A stretch of DNA of 64,000 nucleotides from Przewalskia tangutica (lineage: Eukaryota > Streptophyta > Magnoliopsida > Solanales > Solanaceae): positions 86,055,676 through 86,119,675 of the forward strand of contig CM056728.1 in the NCBI GenBank assembly GCA_029844215.1. Direction: 5' to 3'. A model generated the notes under the pieces. That model was not told where the DNA came from. It did not search any database and worked only from the letters and a program-made list of their open reading frames with translations. A program made the position numbers and the translations under genes. Below, piece by piece: positions 22,534 through 36,089 of the stretch. Every line of letters starts with the position of its first letter. The first letter of the stretch is position 1.

Positions 22534-24208
22534 GATTTTCCTTACGTAACATTTTAATCCGTCTTATTAATTCTTCTTAAGTCGTCATAACAACTTCCCA
22601 TAAAGTCATTATAACAACCTTTCGTTTTAGAGAACTTAAGACACTTTATTCTTACAACAGTTAGGAAAACTGGATCCAAAGATACTACGTACATACATAC
22701 TTAAAAAGAATCGTATCGCTTAAAACTTCATAATCCTTAAAAGACAATCAAAGTTCTTAGTCTTAAAACTTCATAACATACTTCCTTTAACGCCCGATTT
22801 CCTATACTTATATAAAAAAATATAAAGTTCCATACATTTCCAAAACCAAGTAACTTATCCCCTTAAAATCATATAACTTCCACTTTTAAAATCAATCCCC
22901 TTTTCACATATAAATTCAAGTCATTTTCGAACATAAAATCCACTTACTTACTTTAAACAAATCAAGACACATAGCCTTTAAATCAAATCTCATAATTTCC
23001 TAACCATTCTTACTAACGTCTCCCATAAGACCTAGTAAGGACTTAGGACAATTTAAATATACTCTTAACTTAGATTCAACAATGCAAATACTTCTTAACT
23101 TCTAAGAGTAGAAGGAATCTTGAAATACTATCACATGGATATTTCATACGTAGGATCATGCCAAAGAAAGTAGAGGTTCACATACCTCGCGACGATTGTC
23201 GACAAGTAGCAAAATGCTCCAAAGTACTTCAACCTTGAGCTATTCCATTCTTCAAGTAGGATACGCTAAACTTAGTACTTCAACCTATCATGGCCACAAT
23301 ACGTCCATTAACCTCTTACTTTAAACGTAGAATATCCTAAGTGCCAAGTCACTAAATTCTACGGAAAATCGGACAGCACCTCCTTTGTTTTTACTAACTT
23401 TTCCACCTTTTTCAAGGCCGAATACAATAACCAAACAGCCCCAATTGGCTCACCACAATCTATAAGGTAGTCCAAAACAAATGAATAACAAACTATTACA
23501 AACTATAAGTACAATTTCGGCCACCTTAAGTTCAACAATACCAATTCTTAACCAATTTCCAATTCAATCCAAATTGGTAGCATAACATGATATCAAGTCG
23601 CATTTGATTATATCAACCATAATCTTCAAGTAATTAACATGCGACTATTCTAATAACGATCAAATTGTAATCCAACTTAACATGGCCTACATTACATTTC
23701 GAACTTCCAAGACTACAATCGATCTATAATCCTTATAAACTTCAACTTAACAACTTCATGCTAGCAACATGTAAAGCTAACAACAACAATATAATTATAT
23801 AATCTTGTAACACTTATAAAAGACAAGATTATACCTTAACGATTCTTAATCCAATTCCAATCCGAAGTCGCTCCTTAGTAGTTTAGAACCTCTCCAAGAC
23901 ACTTCAATCCGTTTGTTGAGACCCTTAGAACCATACCAACAACTTTCCTTCAAACTTCCAATCCAAAACCTAGAAAGCCACTAGGTTTTCACTTTGCGAC
24001 TAATACGAAAACTCTCTTTTTCCGGGATTTTTCTATTGAGATATTCTTACAATACACTTAGGAACCTTGGTTTAAAGTGGGGAGATTATTGGACAACAAA
24101 CAATTTTTTTTCCTTTTCACTCATGTTGAACCCGAGAGCACTAGCTCTATGTTCATCCAATTTTCTTCAAATTTTTGGCTAAGTGTGGACTTGTCTCACT
24201 ACTAGTAG

Positions 24209-24419
24209 TAATATATAGGGACATGGAGGGTCAAGATTAGAACAAATGGGTGGTTCGGATGAGTTTCACATGGATCTTGCCCATGTGGCCCTTAGACTTT
24301 TAGTCAACAATGTCAAGCTAAGTCATTTGCAAGACTTGGTCATCTCACTAATGGTCAAATGACCCTTTTGGCCTTGCCTAATTCGACCAAGGCATCACTA
24401 AGGGGGGGTGACACGTGTC
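24209..24419 (-). promoter_or_regulatory. Promoter of D LTR1
   Basis: On the minus strand, G-box GACACGTGTC (24419-24410) then TATATATTA (24217-24209). Confidence 0.58.
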
Positions 24420-24556
24420 GCCCTCCCATTCGTCACAACAAAACGTTTTCCGACAATTTCATAATTCCGATAAAATTTTACAAGTCCCAAATCTTGATAC
24501 CTCTGAGTTCTTACGTACGTTCTTAAAACATGTCCTGTAAAATATGGGGTGTAACA

Positions 24557-25743
24557 TTCTTCCCCCCTTAGAAACATTCGTCCCCGAATGTTCTTTCGGA
24601 GTCAATCTTTATAATTTGCGACATAGTTTCCTTTCACAACCCCGTCATACCAACAATGCCACACATGGCCCTAATACCTTGTACACGCATATCTGTCCAT
24701 CATACGCCCAAAAGAGTTTTCGTACTTCCAACTCATACTAGCATACATACATAACTTCCATACCGATTCTGGCCTCAAATCTTGGAGTAACTCTATAAAA
24801 CAATATAAGGCCATTTCCGGCTTTCATGACCTGGTTCCGGTGGAACGCGTCCACGAACCCGTAAAACAATTAACTAGACTTGGGCCTTGCACCCTCGTGA
24901 CCCTGTCACGTAGCGGAACTACTACCGATCCCCTCCGTTTCGGGCCATGGGAGACGCAATGTGTCCTTAACCGACTCGTCGCACTTAACTCTTATCCTTG
25001 GTCTGACTTAAAATATTATTGCCAGAGAAAGCCTCATATACCTAAGGTCTCGGCAGTAATCAATATTCTTAGGCTCGCAATTTCCATGCTCCAAGCCTAC
25101 CTTACCATCCCCGAACGGTACAAAACTTCATAAAACCAAAACCATGTTGTTTCGATCACAACAACCATTACTTACTCTATACGGACCTCATCCGTACAAT
25201 TCTCTTAAGCCTACTACACGGCAATCTATTAACATGACATTCGTTAGGTTCCTTAACATGGCTTCTGGGGTTCACTACCCTATCATACAGCTCATCCTTT
25301 CCCAATTATCTCTAAATAAAACACAAAACCTTGGCGAAAATTCATTAACTATTCCATACCTTCCCGGTATCTAGTTAGTCTTTACCAATTCCTGGTAATC
25401 TAAAATCATTCTAGGCAACACGCGTCTGACCCTCATACATACCTCCGTATAGATGTATGTCACAATACCAACTATACTATAATCATTACCGACTGTGATA
25501 CGCAATCCACATAGTCATTCTGGTCATCGTCTTCTCGTAATGCAATCAACATAACTCGTTAGGGAGGGATGACCCTAACAATACAGCTCTATCGCACGAT
25601 CTCAGAGTGAGAAGAATGGAAACCAATCCTAAATGTCCTGCAGCCTCCTGATTATAGATGTGGTGCACAACACACAGATAATCAAGACTCTACTAGACAC
25701 GGCTCAGAGACACTTTCGAGGACTAAGCGCTCGATACCACTTT
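24557..25743 (-). other. Array D internal region 1
   Basis: 1,187 bp, non-coding. Minus-strand order: AAAG spacer, PBS (25739-25729, reads TGGTATCGAGC), stem-loop 25683-25650 with GTGCAC, shared leader block, about 500 bp unique to D, the post-gag module shared with B0 and F (about 25100-24770), a 3' block shared with B (about 24760-24600), hairpin (24592-24573) and purine tract (24571-24557). It has lost 8 bp (near 24714) that other units and element B keep. No gag or pol motif was seen in any frame. Confidence 0.85.
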
Positions 25744-28722
25744 TGTCACGACCCGACCCCGGGCTCGATCGTGCCCTACACAGGCACCTGTTCGTATACA
25801 TCGAGAAATAGCATGAACATACATGAAACTTATAAAATAAAATAACGAGAAATTAAACCACGAGTTAGCCGATAAGGCTACCTTCCCGACACATATACAT
25901 ATACATAACAACAGCGATTACATCCCTTTCTTTTTACAAACCGACCCACAACATGTGACTACTGACCTTAAGAATTACAATCTGCGGCGGGACGGGGCCC
26001 GCCATACCTGAATGTACATAAGTCTACCACATCGTGAAAGCCGTACCAAAAGACAAGCCTCCGAGTGAAAGGGCTTCTTTCCAAAAGCGAGCAGAGATCC
26101 TAGAGCGAGGATCACCAACCTGGTACCTAAAACTGCGGGCATGACGCGGCCCAGAAGAAGTCGATTAACAACAGTGCGAGTATGGAACAGAAATAAAATG
26201 CAATAACCAAATCATATCTGTAAAAAAAGAATGTCATTTTAACTCCTGAAATCAATCATATATTAACCGTTCCTTTCCTTATTTCGATAAGATTTAACAA
26301 CATTTTCTTACATACTTACTTAAGAGTTTAATACAGCCTTTTTCACATAACTTACATATCTTACATAACATAATCCGGCCCATTTGCGGGACACGGTGTA
26401 CTGATGAATCATGTGACTTAATCCGGCCCGCCTGTGGGGCTCGGTGTACTGTGGAATCATATAACATAATTCGGCCCGCCTGTGGGGCTCGGTGTACTGT
26501 GGAATCATATAACATAATCCGGCCCGCCTGTGGGGCTCGGTGTACTGTGGAATCATATAACATAATCCGGCCCGCCTGTGGGGCTCGGTGTAAGATGACG
26601 TAACCGCACATGTGTAGGCTCGGGGTAATATGGCGTAATCCGGCCTATGTGTAGGCTCGGTGTATCTCATAACGTAATCCGGCCTATTTGTAGGCTCGGT
26701 GTGATTTTCCTTACGTAACATTTTAATCCGTCTTATTACTTAACTTAAGTCGTCATAACAACTTCCCATAAAGTCGTTATAACAACCTTTCGCTTTAGAG
26801 AACTTAAGACACTTTATTCTTACAGATTAGGAAAACTGGATCCAAAGATACTACGTACATACATACTTAAAAAGAATCGTATCGCTTAAAACTTCATAAT
26901 CCTTAAAAGACAATCAAAGTTCTTAGTCTTAAAACTTCATAACATACCTCCTTTAACGCCCGATTTCCTATACTTATATAAAAAAATATAAAGTTCCATA
27001 CATTTCCAAAACCAAGTAACTTATCCCCTTAAAATCATATAACTTCCACTTTTAAAATCAATCCCCTTTTCACATATAAATTCAAGTCATTTTCGAACAT
27101 AAAATCCACTTACTTACTTTAAACAAATCAAGACACATAGCCTTTAAATCAAATCTCATAATTTCCTAACCATTCTTACTAACGTCTCCCATAAGACCTA
27201 GTAAGGACTTAGGACAATTTAAACATACTCTTAACTTAGATTCAACAATGCAAATACTTCTTAACTTCTAAGAGTAGAAGGAATCTTGAAATACTATCAC
27301 ATGGATATTTCATACGTAGGATCATGCCAAAGAAAGTAGAGGTTCACATACCTCGCGACGATTGTCGACAAGTAGCAAAATGCTCCAAAGTACTTCAACC
27401 TTGAGCTATTCCATTCTTCAAGTAGGATACGCTAAACTTAGTACTTCAACCTATCATGGCCACAATACGTCCATTAACCTCTTACTTTAAACGTAGAATA
27501 TCCTAAGTGCCAAGTCACTAAATTCTACGGAAAATCGGACAGCACCTCCTTTGTTTTTACTAACTTTGCCACCTTTTTCAAGGCCGAATACAATAACCAA
27601 ACAGCCCCAATTGGCTCACCACAATCTATAAGGTAGTCCAAAACAAATGAATAACAAACTATTACAAACTATAAGTACAATTTCGGCCACCTTAAGTTCA
27701 ACAATACCAATTCTTAACCAATTTCCAATTCAATCCAAATTGGTAGCATAACATGATATCAAGTCGCATTTGATTATATCAACCATAATCTTCAAGTAAT
27801 TAACATGCGACTATTCTAATAACGATCAAATTGTAATCCAACTTAACATGGCCTACATTACATTTCGAACTTCCAAGACTACAATCGATCTATAATCCTT
27901 ATAAACTTCAACTTAACAACTTCATGCTAGCAACATGTAAAGCTAACAACAACAATATAATTATATAATCTTGTAACACTTATAAAAGACAAGATTATAC
28001 CTTAACGATTCTTAATCCAATTCCAATCCGAAGTCGCTCCTTAGTAGTTTAGAACCTCTCCAAGACACTTCAATCCGTTTGTTGAGACCCTTAGAACCAT
28101 ACCAACAACTTTCCTTCAAACTTCCAATCCAAAACCTAGAAAGCCACTAGGTTTTCACTTTGTGACTAATACGAAAACTCTCTTTTTCCGGGATTTTTCT
28201 ATTGAGATATGCTTACAATACACTTAGGAACCTTGGTTTAAAGTGGGGAGATTATTGGACAACAAACAATTTTTTTTCCTTTTCACTCATGTTGAACCCG
28301 AGAGCACTAGCTCTATGTTCATCCAATTTTCTTCAAATTTTTGGCTAAGTGTGGACTTGTCTCACTACTAGTAGTAATATATAGGGACATGGAGGGTCAA
28401 GATTAGAACAAATGGGTGGTTCGGATGAGTTTCACATGGATCTTGCCCATGTGGCCCTTAGACTTTTAGTCAACAATGTCAAGCTAAGTCATTTGCAAGA
28501 CTTGGTCATCTCACTAATGGTCAAATGACCCTTTTGGCCTTGCCTAATTCGACCAAGGCATCACTAAGGGGGGGTGACACGTGTCGCCCTCCCATTCGTC
28601 ACAACAAAACGTTTTCCGACAATTTCATAATTCCGATAAAATTTTACAAGTCCCAAATCTTGATACCTCTGAGTTCTTACGTACGTTCTTAAAACATGTC
28701 CTGTAAAATACGGGGTGTAACA
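25744..28722 (-). repeat. Array D LTR2
   Basis: 2,979 bp; shared between internal regions 1 and 2. Minisatellite at 26367-26703. Confidence 0.92.
28375..28585 (-). promoter_or_regulatory. Promoter of D LTR2
   Basis: G-box GACACGTGTC (28585-28576) and TATATATTA (28383-28375), minus strand. Confidence 0.58.
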
Positions 28723-29945
28723 TTCTTCCCCCCTTAGAAACATTCGTCCCCGAATGTTCTTTCGGAGTCAATCTTTATAATTTTCGACATAGTTTCCTTT
28801 CACAACCCCGTCATACCAACAATGCCACATGGCCTAATACCTTGTACACGCATATCTGTCCAATCATACGCCCAAAAGAGATTATCTTTTCGTACTTCCA
28901 ACTCATACTAGCATACATACATAACTTCCATACCGATTCTGGCCTCAAATCTTGGAGTAACTCTATAAAACAATATAAGGCCATTTCCGGCTTTCATGAC
29001 CTGGTTCCGGTGGAACGCGTCCACGAACCCGTAAAACAATTAACTAGACTTGGGCCTTGCACCCTCGTGACCCTGTCACGTAGCGGAACTACTACCAACT
29101 GATCCCACTCCGTTTCCAGGCCATGGGGAGACCCGCAACAGGTCCTTAACCCGACTCAGCGTCGCACTTAACTCTTATCCTTGGTCTGACTTAAAATCTT
29201 ATTGCCAGAGAAAGCCTCATATACCTAAGGTCTCGGCAGTAATCAATATTCTTAGGCTCGCAATTTCCATGCTCCAAGCCTACCTTACGATCCCCAAGAT
29301 GCGTACAAAAACTTCTCATAAAACCAAAACCATGTTGTTTCGATCACAACAACCATTACTTACTTTATACGGACCTCATCCGTACAATTCTCTTAAGCCT
29401 ACTACGCAGCTTAATCTATTAACATGACATTCCGTTAGGTTCCTTAACATGGCTTCTTAAGGGTTCACTACCCTATCAGACAGCTCATCCTTTCCCAATT
29501 ATCTCTAAATAAAACACAAAACCTTGGCGAAAATTCATTAACTATTCCATACCTTCCCGGTATCTAGTTAGTCTTTACCAATTCCTGGTAATCTAAAATC
29601 ATTCTAGGCAACACGCGTCTGACCCTCATACATACCTCCGTATAGATGTATGTCACAATACCAACTATACTATAATCATTACCGACCTGGATACGCAATC
29701 CACATAGTCATTCCTGGGTCACTGCTGTCTTTCTCGTAGCTGCAATCAACATAACTCGTTAGGGAGGGACGACCCTAACAATACAGCTCTATCGCACGAT
29801 CTCAGAGTGAGAAGAATGGAAACCAATACTAAATGTTCTGCAGCCTCCTGATTATAGATGTGGTGCACAACACACCGATAATCAAGACTCTACTAGACAC
29901 GTTCTGTAGACACTTTCCGAGGACTAACTGCTCTGATACCACTTT
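28723..29945 (-). other. Array D internal region 2
   Basis: 1,223 bp, non-coding, the cleanest copy. PBS is intact (TGGTATCAGAGC, 29941-29930), stem-loop 29883-29850, hairpin and purine tract 28758-28723. Use this copy as the reference for the D internal sequence. Confidence 0.87.
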
Positions 29946-31704
29946 TGTCACGACCCGACCCCGGGCCCGCGACTGGTGCCCTACCTGGGCACCCTGTTTA
30001 GGTATACATCAGAGAAATAGCAGCGGAACATACATGAAACTTATAAAATAAAATAACGAGAAATTAAACCACAGGTTAGCCGATAAGGCTACCTTCCTGG
30101 ACACATATACATATACATAACAACAGCAGTTACATCCCTTTCTTTTTTACACACCGACCCACAACATGTGACTACAGACCTCTAAGAATTACAACTGCGG
30201 CGGGACAGGGCCCCGCCATACCCCTGAATGTACATAAGTCTACCACATCAGGGAAACCGTACCAAAAGACAACCCTCTGGAGTGAAAGGGGCTTCTTTCC
30301 AAAAAGCGAGCGAGAGATCCTAAGAGCAAGGATCACCAACAGGTACCTAAAACTGCGGGCATGAACGCAGCCCGAAGAAGTCGATTACAACAGTGCAAGT
30401 ATGGAACAGAAATAAAATGCAATAACCAAATTATATCTGTAAAAAAAGAATGTCATTTTAACTCCTGAAATCAATCATATATTAACCGTTCCTTTCCTTC
30501 TTTCGATAAGATTTAACAACATTTTCTTACATACTTACTTAAGAGTTTAATCCAGCCTTTTTCACATAACTTACATATCTTACATAACATAATCCGGCCC
30601 ATTTGCGGGACACGGTGTACTGATGAATCATGTGACTTAATCCGGCCCGCCTGTGGGGCTCGGTGTACTGTGGAATCATATAACATAATCCGGCCCGCCT
30701 GTGGGGCTCGGTGTACTGTGGAATCATATAACATAATCCGGCCCGCCTGTGGGGCTCGGTGTACTGTGGAATCATATAACATAATCCGGCCCGCCTGTGG
30801 GGCTCGGTGTAAGATGACGTAACCCGGCCTATGTGTAGGCTCGGGGTAATATGGCGTAATCCGGCCTATGTGTAGGCTCGGTGTATCTCATAACGTAATC
30901 CGGCCTATTTGTAGGCTCGGTGTGATTTTCCTTACGTAACATTTTAATCCGTCTTATTACTTCTTCTTAAGTCGTCATAACAACTTCCCATAAAGCTGTT
31001 ATAACAACCTTTCGTTTTAGAGAACTTAAGACACTTTATTCTTACAACAGTTAGGAAAACTGGATCCAAAGATACTACGTACATACATACTTAAAAAGAA
31101 TCGTATCGCTTAAAACTTCATAATCCTTAAAAGACAATCAAAGTTCTTAGTCTTAAAACTTCATAACATACTTCCTTTAACGCCCGATTTCCTATACTTA
31201 TATAAAAAAATATAAAGTTCCATACATTTCCAAAACCAAGTAACTTATCCCCTTAAAATCATATAACTTCCACTTTTAAAATCAATCCCCTTTTCACATA
31301 TAAATTCAAGTCATTTTCGAACATAAAATCCACTTACTTACTTTAAACAAATCAAGACACATAGCCTTTAAATCAAATCTCATAATTTCCTAACCATTCT
31401 TACTAACGTCTCCCATAAGACCTAGTAAGGACTTAGGACAATTTAAACATACTCTTAACTTAGATTCAACAATGCAAATACTTCTTAACTTCTAAGAGTA
31501 GAAGGAATCTTGAAATACTATCACATGGATATTTCATACGTAGGATCATGCCAAAGAAAGTAGAGGTTCACATACCTCGCGACGATTGTCGACAAGTAGC
31601 AAAATGCTCCAAAGTACTTCAACCTTGAGCTATTCCATTCTTCAAGTAGGATACGCTAAACTTAGTACTTCAACCTATCATGGCCACAATACGTCCATTA
31701 ACCT
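29946..31704 (-). repeat. Array D LTR3, first segment
   Basis: 1,759 bp of LTR up to the insertion point of E; resumes at 41435. The minisatellite lies at 30587-30925. Together the two segments make 3.0 kb. Confidence 0.92.
31700..31704. repeat. Target site duplication of E, left copy
   Basis: AACCT, repeated at 41430-41434. The undisturbed sequence in LTR2 has a single AACCT at this point. Confidence 0.95.
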
Positions 31705-34147
31705 TGTTATACCCCGTATTTCCAGAGTATGTACATAAGGGAATACGTACGAAAGTCTAGCCTTAAAGATAAGCCTTGGACGTTTTTATTTGTACACAAC
31801 TCACTAAAAGAATCGTTTTCCGACGAAACGTTTCCACAGCTTTCGTAGAGTAAATTCCGGCTATGCCATTTCTTATTTTTGCGGATTTTTCCGAGAGACG
31901 AAACATTTTGGACCAACGGGAGGGCAACACTTGGCACCCTCCCATTAGTGGACTTGAATCGTCCATTTGGACGAATTGAAGAACCCTTGGCACGTTTTTT
32001 GTGCCTTGTGCACAAGTCAAGGGTTGGTAGGATATTTGTGTTTAGTTAATCCTCACCCTACACTTGCCTTGCACTTGTCTTAATCTTGGCCATTGGTTGG
32101 CCACTTCTTGACCTATAAATACCCCCTTAGAGATGAAGAGTTCTTCATCCACAAATCTTCCAAGTCTTGAAAAATCCTCTCCTCTCCCTTTGTAGTCTTT
32201 TCGTCCAAAACACCTCCCCCTCCCCTTGTGAAGGCCCTTGGCCGAATACCCCCCCTAGCCTAGCCAAAAATCTACCCCCCTCCCTTGGTAGAAAAGTTAC
32301 CTTCTTGTATCGTTATAATGCCCAAAATACCCTAGCCCAAATACCTTAATACTTAGTAGAAGTTGTGAAGAACTTCTAAGGTTCTTGGAGCATACAACTT
32401 AGGAGCAAAACCTTGCTCAGGCGTGACTTTTTCTAGGATATTATTGGGCTTACCGAGGTAATAATCCTAACCCTCTTTTTTATTAGAGAATGCATACTGT
32501 AGAGGTATAAGAATAAGTATTAATCACTTAGAAGAATATCACAGAATAGAATTGAACTGTTACCACAGTAGAAGGGTTTGAAAGATGAATAATCAAACTG
32601 TACTTACATAGAATTTGTTTTCACGATGAACTTATATAGCTCACCGGGTAGGGAAGTGCTGCCCAACTTTCCATAGAATTGTGAACCCTCTGTTTAGAAT
32701 GACCTTCAGAGTAGTCTTTTGATAGATATCTGTGACTATTATAGGCTGACTCTCTGCGCGCGACATATTCAACTTGGCAGGAGGTTTTCGCTGAGAAGGT
32801 ATGTGATTCTTCCTAAAGCATGATATTTTACAATATATATAGTACGGTAGACGTACATGTGTTAACTGAATAATAACTATGGCAATGTCTTTGACTTAAG
32901 CCTGAATAATACTTACGGCAATGCCTCACGGCTTAAGCCTGAATAATAAAGAACTAAAAACATTTCAAAAGACTACTGAATCATATTAACAGAAGAGAAC
33001 TAATTGGTTTTTAAAACAGAAGCTTAAGGGTTATACTAGCTTTATGGGAAGTAAGTATAACCACTTAAGATTGATAAAAGAAACAAGTTTGCCTATGTGT
33101 TTATAACAGACTTATATTGTGAAAAGAATAATAAGATGGTTTGATAAGTAGACATGATATGATGCTATGTGTGTTAGTATCTTGTAACGTTTGTATAGGT
33201 GAGTATCCTTGTTGTGCTTATGTTGTTTAAAGATAAGTTGTTATGTTAGTATACTATCACTCACCTCTTGAGATGATACCGGGGGTTAAGCCGCCTCCGT
33301 CGCGGGTAGACTTCGGTGATGCAGGACCATGATTCGAGAATACCTCATGCGGGTCCAGGGGGCCTATGCGGAGCTACGAGAGTTCCAGGTTAGTATGCGG
33401 GGTTATGCCTCATGCGGTCTATGTGGCCATGCGGACAACGAGTCCAGGACGATGCCGAGGAGTAGCTACCCTCGATGCGGGGTTATACCTCATGCGGGCC
33501 CATGTGAGTGGCCTATGCGGACTCGGGAGTCGAGTTAGGCTTGCGAGAATGATAATACGGGCGAGTGGCCTGCTTGAATCATTCGCGGCCTAGAAAAGAC
33601 CTATTACGATTTACCTATTTTTGATATTGTTTGTGATGTGTCACTATTTGATGTTTACTTGATTTATTAATAAATATTTGTAAACTGGTTTTAAATATTG
33701 TTATGATCTCATTTAATTAATTTACATTTTCACATACTTTGGATATGTTGTACTGAGCTCCTTCGGGGGGCTGCGTTCATGCCGCAGTAAGGGCGGCAGT
33801 GCTAGATCCGCATCCTTAGGATCTCTACGTTGGTGTCGGGAGCTCCATCTCTTGGAGGCTCTACTTTTGGTATGATCTCCTGTTGTAGATATTTTTATGC
33901 GATCGAGGGTATGGTGAACCACTGTCGCCATAGTTGTATATTTCCTTAAGTGCAGTAGTCATGTTATGCGATTGTCGGATGTAGCTGCTAAACCATGATT
34001 ATATATATATCTTAGAAAGCGATACTTTCACATAAAGCGTGTCTTACTTTATAAAGCTGTTTCATGTCTTGCTTTATATTTCCGATTACTGGATGTATGA
34101 CTACTTGGGTGCCGGTAAGGCACGATCACGGGCGAGCAGTCGTGACA
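31705..34147 (+). repeat. 5' LTR of element E
   Basis: 2,443 bp, TGTTATACCCC to GTCGTGACA. TATA box 32114-32121. The LTR end (34108-34147) has lost bases compared with the 3' LTR, at CCAG and CCCGG sites. Confidence 0.93.
32114..32121 (+). promoter_or_regulatory. TATA box of E 5' LTR
   Basis: TATAAATA then a C run; the 3' LTR copy is at 39436-39443. The G-box position has decayed to AACACTTGGC. Confidence 0.68.
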
Positions 34148-34349
34148 AAAGTGGTATCGAGCGATTAATCCTCGAAAGTGTCTACGCACCGTATCTAGTA
34201 AGTCTTGATTATCGGTGTGTTGTGCACCACACCAATAATCGTGAGGCTATAGGATATTTAGGATTGGTTTCCATTCTTCTCATTCGAGATCGTGCTTTAG
34301 AGTCGTGTTATAGGTTGGACCCTCTAACATATTCCTTTCTATGCTGATT
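34148..34349 (+). promoter_or_regulatory. 5' leader of E: PBS and stem-loop
   Basis: PBS at 34152-34162 reads TGGTATCGAGC (CAG reduced). Stem-loop 34207-34240 with GTGCAC at 34222-34227, then the shared TTAGGATTGGTTTCCATTC block. Confidence 0.86.
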
Positions 34350-35660
34350 ATGCCTCCACGTAAGGCAACCCGGGCCCAGAAGGGCAATGCAGCCGAGGGA
34401 GCTGCTAGCAGGACACCCAGAGTCACGAGGGCTCAGGCCCAGTCTATACCAGAGACGGCGAGTTCTATGACGCCGCCGGCCAGCCGAGACCACAGTACCA
34501 CACCTCGTCCCACGGCTGGGCGGAGAGTTAGGGTACAAGGAGATGGCCCAGCTTTTGGCTAAAGTTGTGGCCCGATACGAGGAGAGCTGGATGCGGGCAG
34601 TTCCAGCTCCAGCTCCAGTCGTACCCGTTGTTCACCCGAGGGCAGAGAGTTTGAGGCTACGAGACTTCTTGAGTTGTAGCCCGCCGGAGTTTTATGGGTC
34701 GAGGCCGGAGGATGATCCGCAGGAGTTCATCCGTCAGCTTCAGAGGATTTTGAGAGTGATCAGGGCGTCGTATAACGAGTCCGTGATCTTTGGTTCACAT
34801 AAGGCTGCGTGATACGCGATCGATTGGTTTGATTCATGGGAGTTATCGGGAGAGCACGCGTCCCAGCTACTTGGGATGAGTTCTCGGAGGCTTTCTCACT
34901 CACTTGCCTCGCGGATGAGAGGCGGGCTGATAGATTTTTACTGCTGAGGCAGAGAGGACGCACTGTCAGGGAGTACAATGTCGAGTTTGATTCATTGGCC
35001 CGATATGTCCCAGCATTGGTAGCAGATATGGAGGATAGGGTGCACCGCTATGTCACCGGGCTAGACGACTATATGGCCGAGTCATGTGCGGGGGTTTCTC
35101 TCCAGCCGGGTATGGATATTACCCGCATGCAGGCTCACGCCCTTGGATGCGAGGAGCGCAGAGGTCGACGAGTGGGCGACAGCGTGAGAAGAAGGCCGGG
35201 GCGGGAGGGTCTTACGGTGGTTATCGTGGTGGCGGCCTCAGCGGCGATCTGATTCGCACCACGGCCAGCTCGAGCACTCTGCACCGTCTCGGCCTGGCGA
35301 GTTTTGGCGACCAGGGCCCAGGGCTTGACGCGTCGAGTAGCAGAGTGCGGCGTCGGGACCACCCCCCCAGTGTGGCCGATGCGGTGGATCCCATTACGGG
35401 AAGTGTGGTACTACTTTTGGAGCTTGTTACAGTTGTGGCCAGGGTCACTTTGCGGGGATCGGCCGACCGTGGCCCGGTGGTAGGGCTCGACGCCGAGTTA
35501 CATTGCGCTTCATCATCTCCTCTGATTACTCGCCCGGCGAGGTGCTCGTGGGTCGCCAGGTCGCGGCAGGTCGTGGCTCGGGTCCCGATTCTAGCGGTCC
35601 TCGAGAACGCATCTATGCTTTGTCGGTAAGCGGGATCGGGCGCCTCGCGATGTCGTCACG
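34350..35660 (+). pseudogene. gag: gag region of element E
   Basis: Starts ATG at 34350 (MPPRKATRAQKG). Frame pieces: 34350-34562 (N-terminal arm), 34543-34812 (EMAQLLA-like start, SCSPPEFYGS, DDPQEFIRQLQ), 34836-35252 (REYNVEFDSLARYVPAL, VHRYVTGLDDYMAESC, PGMDITRMQAHALGC). Zinc-knuckle region at about 35371-35460: a CX2CX3HX3C motif then CYSCGQGHF, with the last Cys not found. The frame changes at about 34550, 34810 and 35230 sit in regions rich in CAG, CTG and CCGG. In this element gag runs on towards protease without the terminal stop seen in B0, so it was a fused gag-pol frame. Confidence 0.87.
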
Positions 35661-35970
35661 GTACCTTATCGGTTCACGGTTTGATGTGTATGCTTTGATA
35701 GATCCGGTTCTACTGTCCCATATATCTCCCCTTGTTGCTAGTAGGATAGGGATAGAGCACGAGTCCATAGACCGCTTTCAAGGTAGCTACGCCAGCCGGT
35801 GATTCGGTGGTAGCTCGGCGGGTATATAGGGCTTGTCTGTGACCATTCTGATCGTCGGACCGGCGACTTGATAGAGTTGGAGATGATTGACTTCGACGTG
35901 ATTATGGGGATGGATTGGCTAGCTTCTTGCTATGCCAATGTAGACCGCAGAGAGAGAGTAATGCGGTTCC
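35661..35970 (+). pseudogene. pol: Aspartic protease region of pol (element E)
   Basis: The retroviral-type protease would cut the gag-pol polyprotein. FDVYALIDP can be read at about 35680-35705; the Asp of ALIDP is at the position of the catalytic Asp, and the following Gly-Ser/Thr is disrupted by missing bases at a CCGG site. HISPLVASRIGIEHESIDR follows. The end of the domain and linker to RT is the well-kept DFDVIMGMDWLASCYANVD at about 35893-35950. The same disruption after ALIDP is present in element C. Confidence 0.8.
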
Positions 35971-36089
35971 GGTTTCTGAGGCGGTTGTTGAGTGGGAGGG
36001 AACGCGGTATCGCCAGGGTAGGTTTATTTCCTACCTCAAGGCTAGGAAGATGGTGCGAGAAGGGTATATCTACCATCTAGTTCGAGTGT

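Larger units (their letters stand above)
21618..24556 (-). repeat. Array D LTR1
   Basis: 2,939 bp; in minus-strand reading starts TGTTACACCCC at 24556 next to a purine tract and ends GTGACA at 21618, adjoining the CTATA target. It holds a 48-bp minisatellite at 22249-22533. Confidence 0.92.

Noticed and set aside
24840..25374. Open frames in D internal region 1 (97 and 76 codons)
   Set aside because: They are not kept in the other three internal regions and show no domain; strand is opposite to the element.
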